Below are positions 34,000 through 45,355 of a stretch of DNA of 64,000 nucleotides, in pieces. The position numbers were made by a program, and so were the translations under genes. This DNA is from Echinarachnius parma (lineage: Eukaryota > Echinodermata > Echinoidea > Clypeasteroida > Echinarachniidae). Under the pieces are notes generated by a model. The model was not told the origin of the DNA, searched no databases, and worked only from the letters and a program-made list of their open reading frames with translations. The DNA lies in assembly GCA_037951105.1 (NCBI GenBank), contig JBAMJV010003786.1:22501-86500 (forward strand), in the 5' to 3' direction. Numbering within the stretch: the stretch's first letter is position 1; each line of letters starts with the position of its first letter.

Positions 34000-35260
34000 T
34001 ATCTGTGTACTGTGTTATCATAATTGTTGTTCTTGTTGTATGTTAATTAAACTGGTGTGCATTTGTCTGTATGAGTATGTGTGAATTTGAAAACATAATT
34101 GAATGCGAGCCACCGTCGTAAAATTTCGAAAAAGCAGTCTTACATTTTAAAAATCTTGTACATGTATGGGGGTCTCGAGGTCAATTCCGTGGGAAGCCCA
34201 ATTTTCTTTTCCCATTTTCATTGATTCTATTTATTTCCGGCTATTTAAAATATATATATAAGTCTTTATCATTATCCCCCCTTTTTATTTTTTACATATC
34301 TAACTTGTCAGCTGATAACACCACGGCTTTAATATAATTTATAACCCTAAGTCAAAATTGTCATGTCTTACTTTGTTGAATGTATCTATTTGGTCAGCTG
34401 TTTACATCATGGTTACATTATTTATTTCCGGTTGAATAAAAACAACATGATACAAAGGTCCGGAGACCAAAAATTATCACAATACAATGATAATATTCAT
34501 AGATACATAGAAAGTGTAAACATATAATTATACACACAAACTGATCATAACATTTAAAAATGACGTAGAAGCATTATATTATACAGCAAGAATATAATAA
34601 CGTTTAATTATACAAATCCTCGAATAGACAACTGCGCCATAACATTACAAACTACACAAACAACCACTGAGTAAACATCCTCCTCTCCCCCTCATTCCCT
34701 ATCTCCTCCCCTCCTCACTTCCTCCTCATACCCCGTACCAAATTTTCCTTCGAACTCTCCTTGTATCCCTTATATCTTCACCCTTTCTGACAACGCCATT
34801 AAACACTCTCCATTCATCAATTCATTAAAACAAATAACAAACGTGGGAATTAATATGTATAAAAGTAAATTTGAATATCTACAAAGATTAACATAGAATC
34901 GAAGAAAAGCCTGGAGTGTTTGAGCACTAGTTTGTATTGGCTCGTTTTATATCCTCACTACTCCTAGCCCATGATGGCAAAATCAAACCCAATTTTGCTT
35001 ACTTTTGGCTTCCTTTTGGAAAGAACAAAGAGAACATATAGAGACAGAATGTATGACAAAGTAAACATTGCACAAATTCAGCTAGGGGCTTGTAATTTCC
35101 AAAATAAGCTATAGAATTATGATTTGGTCGTTAAAAACACTTAGGATAATAATACAAAGAATTTTTAAAAATTCAGAATTCATTCTAAATCATAATAATC
35201 TAACTTTATTAATCGGTAGTTTATTCTTACAAGATGGTAACGTACATTTCTGCCTCAGAG
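34000..35260. other. Intergenic, AT-rich; SINE body and possible LINE tail
   Basis: 34170-34260 resembles the SINE body near 10670. At 34430-34500 the minus strand reads TTTTATTCAACCGGAAATAA after TTTGTATCATGTTG, similar to a LINE 3' end. No coding region recognised in the rest. Confidence 0.35.
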
Positions 35261-35269
35261 GCGTAGCTA

Positions 35270-35840
35270 CGGGGGCCTTAGTCCCACTTCCCCCCCCCCC
35301 CCCAACACCCAATGAAAACTTCAAACTTCAAGGAAAAGAATATGCAACGGATATTATTCCCACAATACTTTATTTTATACTATGGTTAATATAATATTTT
35401 TAAGCGTATATCATTTATGATTTATTAAAAGATGATTGCCTCCTGAAGGGGTAAGGACCTTTTCCCCCTCTTTTTGTTTGCTTGTAAGGCAAAATCCTGC
35501 TCCCCCTCATGGAAATCCAAGCCCATTCCCCCCCCCCCCCCAGTGCTCCTCCCCACTGAAAAAATGCTAGCTCCCTGCTTGAACAAAAAATAGCCAAAAA
35601 ATAGTCCTCGAAAATCTATTTTTGTTGCTATTTTTATTTGAAAAAATAGTATAAAAATAGTAAAAAAATAGTATAAAAATAGTACGAAAAAATAGCAAAA
35701 AAACCTATTTTTACTATCGATATTTGGAACGCGAAATCAATATAAATAAAATGTATTTTTTGGCTATTTTTCTGAAGAAAATAGGGGAAAAATTGATTTT
35801 TAGGCTATTTTTTGGCTATTTTAAAACTATTTTTGACATT
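35270..35840. repeat. C tracts and AAAATAGTA microsatellite-like stretch
   Basis: GTAGCTACGGGGGCC with C runs (35290-35310, 35528-35542), then repeated ATAGTAAAAAAATAGTATAAAA and TTTTTGGCTATTTT (35580-35830). Ends where the duplicated segment begins. Confidence 0.55.
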
Positions 35841-36308
35841 TTCTAGGCCGAGACCAAGATTTTTCGCAATTTTCGAGACCGAGACCATCGGTAATGATGG
35901 TCGAGACCGCGAAAATGTGGGGGGGGGGGGGGGGGGGGTTCAAATCCCCAAAACAGTCATTTTTTGGTCAAAGGGGGGGGGGGGGGTAAACCCCCCCCCC
36001 CCCCCCCCCGGGTACGCCTATGCATGAACTTACAACTTGGGATCCGACAGTTTGATATGTACCTGACGGATGCCCAACCATCGTCATAGCTATTGGATAT
36101 AAGCGCACGTGACATGCGGATCGTCTTATAAAAACATCGATCTCATAATTATTTTCTACGATCGATTATTTATTACACTAACCGCATGTTATACGCGCAT
36201 ACTTATTTGGACGTTGACTCTTTACCTCCCGATGAGGTCAAATTTTGAGCAATATAAAAAATGCAGTTATTTTGTTTTATTCTTGTGTCGACTTTTGTAA
36301 TTCTGCAG

Positions 36309-36523
36309 AGCCGTGTCCGCTAACCAAAGTTGTTTACGCACCCGCTGATACGTACACGGCGGTAGTGGACTACGAGCATCCCTATCTGTCGGAAGTGCTC
36401 TCCGAGTTGACCATTGACCCGCCACCGAATTCGACCTTTCACTTTGGCACGACCTTGGTCACCGTGACCCCGAGCGCCAATGTGCTGCCGGATTACGCGT
36501 GTTCATTCAACATAACAGTACTC
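36309..36523 (+). pseudogene. Copy of HYR exon 1, donor shifted
   Basis: Same product as exon 1 with a few changes (LSEVLSE, FHFGTT, LPDYAC). The junction is now CTC|GTATTT, one base shorter (215 nt), so the end phase changes from 1 to 0 and no longer fits the next exon. About 180 bp of the following intron are missing relative to the first copy. Confidence 0.75.
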
Positions 36524-36624
36524 GTATTTAAATGATATATACTTAGGCTGCGTTGAATGTGGTATGGGCCTTACGTAAATATAACTATCCTTATTTCGTT
36601 AAAACAAACCTCCTTACAAGTTAA

Positions 36625-37369
36625 AGGGATAGTTGAGTATTGGTCAAACTTAACTTTAGTAACCAAAACCTGCACCATTACGGTACAAACTAATAGTTAT
36701 AACTCCACCATGCTCGAAAAGTATACACAATTACAAACGACAAAGTAAAACCCCAGTTATCATTCAAAAAGAGCCGTTACAACTCAAGAGTCAAGCGCTA
36801 GCGTTCTAGGTCCTCCTAAAAAGAGACTGAAGTGAATATTGTTAGTGCACGCTAATTGTGCTTACAATTATACATATGATACGGTACTTGTACCGATTCA
36901 TTTTCCAATATGTGATCCAACTGTCGGTTGGATTAAAATTATAATTTTCCCCTCCATTCCGCTAAAAATCAGTGATTTATGCGCCTCCTCGACTTCTCGC
37001 CGTGTGTTAGCGCGACTCCGAACAGATTTTGAACGAAAGATGATCGCGATGGCCGTCGATGCGAACGGGGAACGGCGGGGGAACGGCGCTTGCGATACAC
37101 ATTGTACAAGCGCGGTAAGCATAGGAGGACCTAGAACGCTAGCGCTTCGCGCTAGCGTTCACTAAAAGTGATAGCCGGACGTCAATCACTTTTATGTAAT
37201 ATTTTGAAAGCAAATTTCACAACAATGGGAGCATTTGAATGGGAATTATTATTATTTCTCATGTTTTTTGTAATGATCTTTCACATGGAATTGAAATCAA
37301 TCAAATCAGTTACAATTAATTTGGGGGGGGGGGGGGCACTTCGGAAAATACCAATACTCAACGCTCCCT
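36625..37369. mobile_element. TTAA-flanked MITE, AGGGATAGTTGAG family, copy 2
   Basis: TTAA at 36621-36624 and 37370-37373; ends AGGGATAGTTGAGTATTGGT and ACCAATACTCAACGCTCCCT. The first gene copy has a single TTAA at 2724-2727 in the same context, giving an exact empty site. 745 bp with another inverted repeat nested inside and a G tract near the right end. No transposase. TTAA duplication is the piggyBac hallmark, although the termini do not start with CCC. Confidence 0.87.
36794..37146. mobile_element. Inverted repeat nested in the TTAA element
   Basis: AGCGCTAGCGTTCTAGGTCC and GGACCTAGAACGCTAGCGCT bound 353 bp. The interior is GC-richer than its host element and has a 108-codon open frame without similarity that I recognise. 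Copies of the host family at 28021 and 43098 lack it, so it is a later insertion or a subfamily change. Confidence 0.7.
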
Positions 37370-37564
37370 TTAAACAATATTTTGTTTTGCTTGTATCCTT
37401 ATATATATTTTTTTCTTTGGCGTATTATGCATGGTTATTTTGAATATTACTGTCCAACATAATGACAATAAGATTAAACATTTGATTGATATAATTATTT
37501 GAAATATTGCTAGTATTATCATAACTACTATTATTGTCATCATCATAATTATTATCATAATTTG

Positions 37565-37605
37565 TATAACTATTATTATTATTATTATTATTATTAGTAG
37601 TAGTA
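37565..37605. repeat. (ATT)n / (AGT)n microsatellite
   Basis: TATTATTATTATTATTATTA followed by GTAGTAGT. The first copy has the related (TAG)n run at 5088-5110. Confidence 0.9.
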
Positions 37606-37668
37606 TTAATAATATCATCATGGTAATTTCTTCTTCACTTTCTACTTCTCAATTTCATGACTATACAG

Positions 37669-37899
37669 CTCCCATCGCCCCAGTGTGTCCAGATGACATC
37701 CGAGTCGGTCTTCAGCTAGATGAAACCAACATGACGCAAATAAATTGGACGAACCCCGCCAATAATTACACAGACCTTATTCCCCTCAACTACACTTACG
37801 GGGAAAGCGGCGATTACTTTCCGGTGGGGATAACGTATAATACGCTATATCGGGTCGGATTTCTCTCCGTGAACTGCACGTTCACTATTAACGTTGTTG
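37669..37899 (+). pseudogene. Copy of HYR exon 2, donor destroyed
   Basis: Acceptor TATACAG is intact and the protein matches exon 2 except ITP to IAP, but the donor G|GTAAGT has become G|GAAAGT. The frame stays open a few codons more (KYYDVP) and then stops. Confidence 0.8.
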
Positions 37900-39280
37900 G
37901 AAAGTATTATGATGTCCCATAATCTTGATGAGAATTTATCTGAGAATCGGTTAATAAAACTGTATGATGTTTCCAGATGCAACAGGTACCATCCAAACTG
38001 TTACTAGTATAGAGGTGGCCTAAACGGATACGGAAAGAGTGCTTCGATAAGTATATGAACATTATGGGAGAAAATAATAATGTATTTATGTCTTAATCTT
38101 GTGATTCTTATTTTTATTTTTATGGTTGAATAAATTAAATGAAAAGAAATGTTGTTTTCAACTGTAGCTCATTATAGACTCGACAGGATTGTCCTTTTAT
38201 CATTGAACAGTGGAATTGTTACCAGCATAGTCATCAGAAGAATGCCATCAAGTCTACGTGGCCGGACTCAGACAACGACGTACATTTTGATTGATCGATC
38301 AATGAAGAGAGTGAAAATACATGTATTATTCTACTTTAAACATCCCTGAACGCTCTTTGTTTTAATTCTAACACATTTATATAGCAATCCATGATTTGTT
38401 TTCAACTATAAATGGTTCCCATATCATGTTACCCGGATCGAGGGTCTTTAAACGTAATGTTGTCAGTCACTGTTTTTCAAAACTTTCCGTACTACATATT
38501 TTGTCTTCAACTATAAATGGTCCCCATATCATGTTACCCGGAGGGTCATCAAACGTAATGTTGTCCGGTAACTGTTTTTAAAACTACACTTTTTGGTAGA
38601 ACTAATCGGCTTCATTTATCATACATTTTCTGTTTTGAATTATCGTCATCATATGATATCATCTGACTTAGTAAAATACGCGTCATTAATTGGCAAAACA
38701 CGGTCACGTGATTGGCATGGCTTTTTTGTATATCATCTGACTTAAGTTAGTAAAATACGCGTCATTGGTTGGCTAAACACGATCACGTGATTGGCATGCC
38801 ATTTTTGTATGTCTCAGGGCCAGAGAGGTATGTCACCCGCATGGCGCGCGCTGCAAAAGAGATTGTATTATGACGTCACAATGAGAACCAAAGGTACACG
38901 TATCGTATGTTGTTTTGGACTGATTTCAGTTTCAATGCATGGATGTGAATATAGCCCCCGGATTTAGCCAGATGATATAACAGTTGTTAACTTTGTCGTC
39001 GGGAAAATCATGGAATGTTCCAATCCTCGGGATTTAAAATGCTATTTCGTGAAGAAAATAAGTCCCTCTACTACGTCTCGGGACTCATAATCTTCCCTCA
39101 ATATCATTTAAAATCCCTCGGATGGAACATTCCGTGATGTTCCCTCCACCACCAGTTAACAACTTGCATGTTTTGATGTAAAATCAATTTGTGTGTAACT
39201 CGTTAAATTATTTTGAGATGTATTTTAAAAACGAAGCTGTTCAAACATTCTTTCTTCATAAATTCGTTCTCTTTCCACAG

Positions 39281-39325
39281 GTTGGCGAAATGAAGAGGAG
39301 ATTGTTTGAAGAATTCAACTACTAA
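39281..39325 (+). pseudogene. Copy of the last coding exon
   Basis: Acceptor TTTCCACAG, product VGEMKRRLFEEFNY and TAA, with a synonymous CGA/AGA change only. The flanks are clearly more diverged from 32650-32860 than the segment before 39163 is from its source, so this part looks older. It could still be a terminal exon of a former tandem paralogue. Confidence 0.65.
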
Positions 39326-39806
39326 CGGATAACGGAGACAGTCAACCACGAACCAATACGTTTGCATTATTTTGAATAGTGGCATCTCCGGCATAGAGTA
39401 GTATCAGCGCACAATCAATTCATAAATAATAGATTAATTAAACACATAAATTATCATAAATTAATCAAAACAACAAATCAGTAATGTTTTGGGACTACAA
39501 TCGAAATTTGATAACACATAGCATAATCACGCCTCAGTTTCACGGTGCCTGTTTTTGTTGTCATGCATGTTAAATGAACCAGGTTACGATAATGTTACTG
39601 ACTTTATAGCAGTTTTACTCTACTCTATCTTTTTGAATTACATTTGTAATTATTTTCTTTCTTGTTGTATAAATGACTGATTTGCATAAACCTTGTTCAA
39701 TATATTCCCAATCATACAGCAAGAATCGTTTGTATGTGATTCCATCGTTGCGATTGTCTGCACTATTCCAAACACAGCAAACCGCTAGCACGTTGTCACA
39801 AACTAG

Positions 39807-40183
39807 AGGAATGGTCACACTGAACACGAATCCCCACGAATAGACCCACGAATGCAGTACGAATTGGTACAAATCTATGGCAAGCCGTTTTAACATCTAT
39901 TCCTATTTCTTGATATCAATAATTGAATTATTGATATCAGTTTATTTCTTGATATCAAGTATTACCAATACCGAAAAGTATTTCTTGATATCAAGAATGC
40001 ATTTCTTGATATCGAGAATGCATTTCTTGATATCAAGAATTCGATTTCTTGATATCAAGAATTGAATTCTTGATATCAAGAAATAGGAATAAATGTTAAA
40101 AACGGCTTGCCATTGATATGTACCAATTCGTACTGCATTCGTGGGTCTATTCGTGGGGATTCGTGTTCAGTGTGACCACTCCT
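39807..40183. mobile_element. Palindromic MITE with TTTCTTGATATCAAGAA core
   Basis: AGGAATGGTCACACTGAACA and its complement at the right end, arms of about 95 bp (CACGAATCCCCACGAATAGA, CCAATTCGTACTGCATTCGT), and in the centre repeated TTTCTTGATATCAAGAA palindromes. It interrupts 3' flank sequence that is continuous in the first copy at about 33175. Confidence 0.8.
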
Positions 40184-40282
40184 TAATGCAGGGTGATGTA
40201 GTCGGTATATAGTTGCCGTTCATAAACGCAACGAATCGCAATAGCGTAAACCTTATTTAAAGTGATCCCTTAACGTTGACGC

Positions 40283-40506
40283 ATACCGTAGAACACCATC
40301 GTCAAGCACCCCCCAATCACCTATATGCATCTTGTTTTTAAAGAGCGCCCGCTCTCTGTCCAAACGGGAAACTTTAATCAAGAATGCAAATAATGGTGAG
40401 GAATATTCATGAGGATAATAATGGAGGTGAATCTCATGGAAACGTCTTTAAAAGCAAGATGCGTATAGGTGCTTGGGGGTGCTTGACGATGGTGTTTTAC
40501 GGTATG
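40283..40506. mobile_element. MITE, ATACCGTAGAACACC ends
   Basis: ATACCGTAGAACACCATCGT and ACGATGGTGTTTTACGGTAT are inverted ends, with CAAGCACCCCCCAA and GCATCTTG continuing the pairing. 224 bp. Confidence 0.78.
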
Positions 40507-40818
40507 GGAACCAGAACATGAAATGGGTTTTGATTATCATTACAATGTCTCCCTAACTATGGAGATAGTAAAGATTGAATTGAAATGAGTTCTGGAACAA
40601 ATTCCGATTGTAGTCAAAAGTATCTGAACTCGTATATTTGGGCCAACGAACGGGGATTAAATCTTACAAGGTAAACAGCTTTCCTTTTCTATTCAATTTG
40701 CACACATCATTACGAAGAATCTTAAGATTATCTTGGTATATGAGCGAAGTCTCAAATATCACTTTTGGAAAAATCTGATGAAGTTCATCGATTACTTTAA
40801 ACGAATCGTACATATTAA

Positions 40819-40930
40819 AGGTATACTTGAGTATTGGTACTTCCCAAAATGCCCCTTGACACTAAATTGGTCGACTAAAATTTATCGACGTAATTGTACA
40901 CTTAATACTATTATATTCTTTTAGAGCAGT
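40819..40930. mobile_element. TTAA element, left-end fragment
   Basis: TTAA then AGGTATACTTGAGTATTGGT and CTTCCCAAAATGCCCC, as at the left end of the 43098 copy. The right end is lost at the start of the tandem array. Confidence 0.55.
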
Positions 40931-40934
40931 TGTA

Positions 40935-43080
40935 TTAATGTTCTTCGGAGGAAAAGTCTTGTGAAATATATACATGTATGTTAGTTCAAATAGTTATTGG
41001 AATACATAGTGGCATTATTATTTAAGTTGGGGACATACACTAATATAGAGGTATATCCATCTATCTTTTAAATGATTACAATACTATTGTATTTTTTTCT
41101 AATTACATGTATATTGGAAATAATATCGCTAATGATATTCTTTTTCATACGTTCGTACATTTATTCATGTGTAGTGGTGATGTTTGCATATCATGATTTT
41201 AACGTGTTTATTAGGGATTCGATTCGCAGATACCTAACTTGTCTAAATTTGTTCAGTGATTAGATTACGGTATGGTACACGGTTCTAAGATATAAGATCG
41301 AAATGACAAATACTCCTTTTAACATGTTTATGAATAGAACATTCGACCCCATTCTACACGCAATGGAAGTGAGGGTCTTATCACATGTTGCGTTGGTAGG
41401 AGGGAAATTAAAATGCATGAACATAACTGTTATTTCAGGAAGTCAGGAACGTGTGACACCTAATCGACGTACACTTACTGTGATAATGTTTTAGATCAAT
41501 TTTATTCACGTTCTTCGGAAGAAAAGTCTACTTAAATATACATGCATGTTAATTCAAATGGTTATTGGAATAAAAAGCGGCATTATTATTTAAGTTGGGG
41601 ACATTAGTATATAGGTATATCCATCTACTTTTTAAATACTTTAAAATCGTATTGTCTTGTCTTCTTCTAGTTATCTTCTTTTTCATACCTTCGTACAATT
41701 TTGTCTCGTGTAGTTGTGATGTTTGCGTATCATTATTTCAACATGTTTATTAGGGATTCGATTCGCAGATACTTAATTTGTCTAAATATTCCCAGTAATT
41801 TGATTATGGTACATGGTTCTAAGAAATAAGATTGAAATGACAAATACTTCTCTTAACATGTTTATGAATAGAACATTCGACCCCATTCTACACGCAATGG
41901 AAGTGAGGGTCTTATCACATATGTTGTGTTGGTAGGAGGGAAAATAAAATGCATGAACATAACTGTTATTTCAGGAAGTCAGTAACGTGTAACACTTTAT
42001 CGACGTACACTTACTGTGATAATGTTTTAGAGCAGTTTTATTCACGTTCTTCGGAAGAAAAGTCTAGTTAAATATACATGCATGTTAATTCAAATGGTTA
42101 TTGGAATAAAAAGCGGCATTATTATTTAAGTTGGGGACATTAGTATATAGGTATATCCATCTACTTTTTAAATACTTTAAAATCGTATTGTCTTGTCTTC
42201 TTCTAGTTATCTTATTTTTCATACCTTCGTACAATTTTGTCTCGTGTAGTTGTGATGTTTGCGTATCATTATTTCAACATGTTTATTAGGGATTCGATTC
42301 GCAGATACTTAATTTGTCTAAATATTCCCAGTAATTTGATTATGGTACATGGTTCTAAGAAATAAGATTGAAATGACAAATACTCCTCTTAACATGTTTA
42401 TGAATAGAACATTCGACCCCATTCTACACGCAATGGAAGTGAGGGTCTTATCACATATGTTGTGTTGGTAGGAGGGAAAATAAAATGCATGAACATAACT
42501 GTTATTTCAGGAAGTCAGTAACGTGTAACACTTTATCGACGTACACTTACTGTGATAATGTTTTAGAGCAGTTTTATTCACGTTCTTCGGAAGAAAAGTC
42601 TAGTGAAATATACATGTATTTTAAATTAAAATGTTTATTGGAATAAATAGTGGCATTATTATTTAAGTTGGGGGCATTAATATAGAGGTATATCCATCTA
42701 TCTTTTAAATAATTAAAAACATATTGTCATGTCTTCTTCTAGTTATCTTCTTTTTCATACGTTCGTACAATTTTGTCATGTGTAGTTGTGATGTTTGCGT
42801 ATCATTATTTCAACATGTTTATTAGGGATTCGATTCGCAGATACTTTAAATTGTCTACATTGTCCAAGTGATTATGGTACACGGTTCTAAGATATAAGAT
42901 CGAAATGACAAATACTCCTTTTAACATGACTTGTTTAAGAATCGAAAATTATACCCTATTCTACAAGTAATGGAAGTAAGGCCATATCACATCTTGTGTT
43001 GGTAGGAGGGAAATTAAAATTCGTGAACATAACTGTTATTTCAGGAAGTCAGGAACAAGAACTTGCATACTGTCATGACT
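40935..43080. repeat. Tandem array, four units of about 534 bp
   Basis: The marker AAATGACAAATACT recurs at 41301, 41835, 42371 and about 42903 (spacing 534, 536, 532), and GTTCTTCGG with AGAAAAGTCT repeats with the same spacing. The two central units are the most alike. No coding frame. Related to the single unit past the first gene at 33300-33990. Confidence 0.9.
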
Positions 43081-43097
43081 GTAGGGCTTACACTTAA

Positions 43098-43647
43098 AGG
43101 TAGTGTTGAGTATTGGTATTTCCCGAAGTGCCCCCCGATATTTTTTGGTGAGATAATGAAAAACTGACTGTTAAATTCGAAAGAACATACAATTTTAATG
43201 ACAGAATAAACTTTATTTGATCCAAGTCAGTTCAGAAACGGCTGAAATATCCATAAATATATTTTTATTCAAAATGTTCTTCACCGGCAATCACCGGGCG
43301 ATATTTAGACTTTTTAGCAAAAATAAAAAAAATGCTCGAAGACTACTTTGAAAAAAATCAGAATAGGTTTTTAAAAAGTCGTTGATGATATCTGTATTGA
43401 ATCATTATTTTAACAAGCATTAAATGCACAATTTTTTTATGAAAAAAGGCTAAAACCAATGATTTTTTTTTAAATAGCGCCCTTTTGAGTTGTAACGGCT
43501 CTTTTTGAATGATAACAGGGGTTTTACTTCGTCGTATTTAATTGTGTATACTTTCCGAGCATGGGGAAGTTATAACTATTACTTTGTACCGTAATGGTGC
43601 ACGTTTTGGTTACCAAAGATAAGTTTGACCAATACTCAACTATCCCT
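43098..43647. mobile_element. TTAA-flanked MITE, AGGGATAGTTGAG family, copy 3
   Basis: TTAA at 43094-43097 and 43648-43651; ends AGGTAGTGTTGAGTATTGGT and ACCAATACTCAACTATCCCT. 550 bp, AT-rich, no frame; interior TAACGGCTCTTTTTGAATGA is shared with 28300 and, inverted, 36760. Confidence 0.82.
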
Positions 43648-44204
43648 TTAATGGATAAAGGTTTCAATAATCATCTTCCATGTCTTCTATCATCTACTCA
43701 TATATGTTCTTTCATGATTTTAGTGTAGAAACCCCAATATTACTTTTCAGTGTAATTTGTAAAGTACATGACCATGGTGACTATAAGATACTGCTTTTAG
43801 GTATCTGTAAGTCACAGAACATGCTGCATTCGTTTTCCTTTTGTTTTATTTTATGTACATGTACACTCTTCTGGGATAGTACCTTTCAGTTGTACTTGAT
43901 AGTATGTGTATATAGTCATTAATACGCATTATATTCCACATACTAAGAATCTTGCTCTACGATTGGTCAAAAGTTAATCACGTGATTAAATATAGTTTCG
44001 CCCATCGTTACACTCTGTAGATATCTTGGGTGAAAGTGCGTTGCACTCACTAGATAAAAAGTACTATCTACACTCCGCGGTTGCATTGAATTGAATACCA
44101 ATAAGTGGCGCGATAACTCTATGCGCGCGAATTACAAATTTAATTGTATTCGTTGTGCATACGGTATACGTAGTACACTGCATACGCTATGCACTGTATA
44201 TACA

Positions 44205-44312
44205 TCAGAGGCGTCGATCAGCTGTTCGGAAAACACAATGCATTGGCCGGGGCGAGCATTGTTTGTGAACAATTGCATTGTGTTTTCCGAACAGATCGAC
44301 GCCCCTGTTGTA
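44205..44312. repeat. Inverted repeat upstream of the Crypton-like exon
   Basis: GCGTCGATCAGCTGTTCGGA and, after about 50 bases, TTTTCCGAACAGATCGACGC. It could be the end of a MITE or a hairpin in a promoter region. Confidence 0.6.
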
Positions 44313-44360
44313 GTATCGTACATACACTGTTTGCATGCTCGTTCTGTGTACTCTACTAAA

Positions 44361-44582
44361 ATGGCGGCCACAAACATAAGGTTTGAGCTTTTGGATGAGG
44401 ATGAAATGGACACGTTTTTACTGGAGAGTGAAAGTAAAAATACAAAGCGACAACTTAAGTTCAGCCTGAAAGTGTTCCAAGATTATTGCGATGCTGGAAG
44501 CATACTTTTTAACGAATTGTCTGACGTGGACTTGAAAGCGCTAGACCAAGTGTTGGGGAGACTCTATTTTCGCGTTTGTTGA
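44361..44582 (+). CDS. Short frame like the N-terminal part of Crypton-derived (DUF3504) proteins, partial
   Basis: ATG in context TAAAATGGCGGCC; 73 codons. MAATNIRFELLDEDEMDTFL is followed by NTKRQLKFSLKVFQDYC and LKALDQVLGRLYFRV, which follows the N-terminal helical pattern (NTK-x-K-x3-DLKVF ... LDxxLxxFY) of KCTD1/ZMYM/QRICH1-type, Crypton-related domains. No catalytic recombinase part is found downstream and no good donor closes the exon in frame, so it is either a captured or decayed first exon or an isolated fragment. The similarity is by eye. Confidence 0.4.
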   Translation: MAATNIRFELLDEDEMDTFLLESESKNTKRQLKFSLKVFQDYCDAGSILFNELSDVDLKALDQVLGRLYFRVC

Positions 44583-44729
44583 CTTTTGAACTGTTTTTTG
44601 GAGTTTACATTTCGCGTTTTAGCTTTTGGAATTACCCTGTTACCGAAATTGGAATAACAAGTCATTGTTGGTAAGTAGATCAAACGTAGTAGTAACAGTA
44701 CTTAGACTTAGAAGTTAGAGTTAGACTTA

Positions 44730-45165
44730 AGCCCGGCGCAGACAGAGCCGACTCGACCAGATCCGACTGGCTTTAATCAGGCTAGAGTTGGGCCTGGTCG
44801 GTCGGGGCAGATTTATCGTGTTGAATCGGCCCCAACTGGCATCCGACTGTCTCTCGACTGGCAAAATGTGTGTCGCGAGGCACTGAAAACTGAGCCGATC
44901 GGAATGACAACCAGTCGAGTCGGCTCTGTCTGCGCCAGGCATTCTGAGTACTTAGAGTAGACTAGTCTAGGGGTAGGCCTGCTTAAATACGTACTACTAG
45001 ACTAGATCTAAGTTCGATGTGAACCAGTCGAGTCGGCTCTGTCTGCGCCGGGCATTAGAGTACTTAGAGTAGACTAGGGGTAGGCCTGCTTACACTACTA
45101 CTACTAGTACTAGTAGTAGTAGTATACAGTATTAGTACTACTAGACTAGATCTAAGTTCGATGTG
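44730..45165. mobile_element. GAGCCGACTCGACC-family MITE with partial tandem copy
   Basis: GCCCGGCGCAGACAGAGCCG and its complement CGGCTCTGTCTGCGCCAGGC bound 44730-44942. The right end and about 80 bp of flank (CTTAGAGTAGACTAG, GGGTAGGCCTGCTTA, GATCTAAGTTCGATGTG) are repeated at 45021-45165. Confidence 0.75.
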
Positions 45166-45355
45166 GAATATAAAGCAAATAATCACCTTTTGGTTTCAGG
45201 CGATGGCAAACTATCACTTCCTCGGCGATCTGAATGTATACGCTATCTTTCCTCAGCTTCGCTTCGGAAAGATAGCTACATCCAGCTCGCCTCGGAAGTG
45301 ATAGATTGTCCCATCGCCTTCACCAACGGTAATTATTTGCTTACTATAGTATGCT
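45165..45355. mobile_element. Small hairpin MITE, TCACTTCCTCGGCGATC
   Basis: GGCGATGGCAAACTATCACTT and TATCTTTCC pair with GGAAAGATA and GTGATAGATTGTCCCATCGCC. GCAAATAATCACC and GGTAATTATTTGC close the arms. Related in style to the hairpin inside the 2.2-kb element. Confidence 0.65.

Larger units (their letters stand above)
35838..39325 (+). pseudogene. Second, broken partial copy of the HYR gene
   Basis: 35838-39163 repeats 1698-6657 at near identity, without the 2.2-kb element and about 180 bp of intron but with a 745-bp element of its own. It then joins abruptly to a more diverged copy of the last coding exon (39281-39325). Only two HYR exons and the last exon are present; SEA, EGF and TM exons are absent. 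Both HYR donor sites are altered, so normal splicing seems impossible. Confidence 0.85.

Noticed and set aside
36839-37165. 108-codon frame in the nested inverted repeat as a gene
   Set aside because: No recognised domain, and no splice or promoter context; kept only as part of the element.
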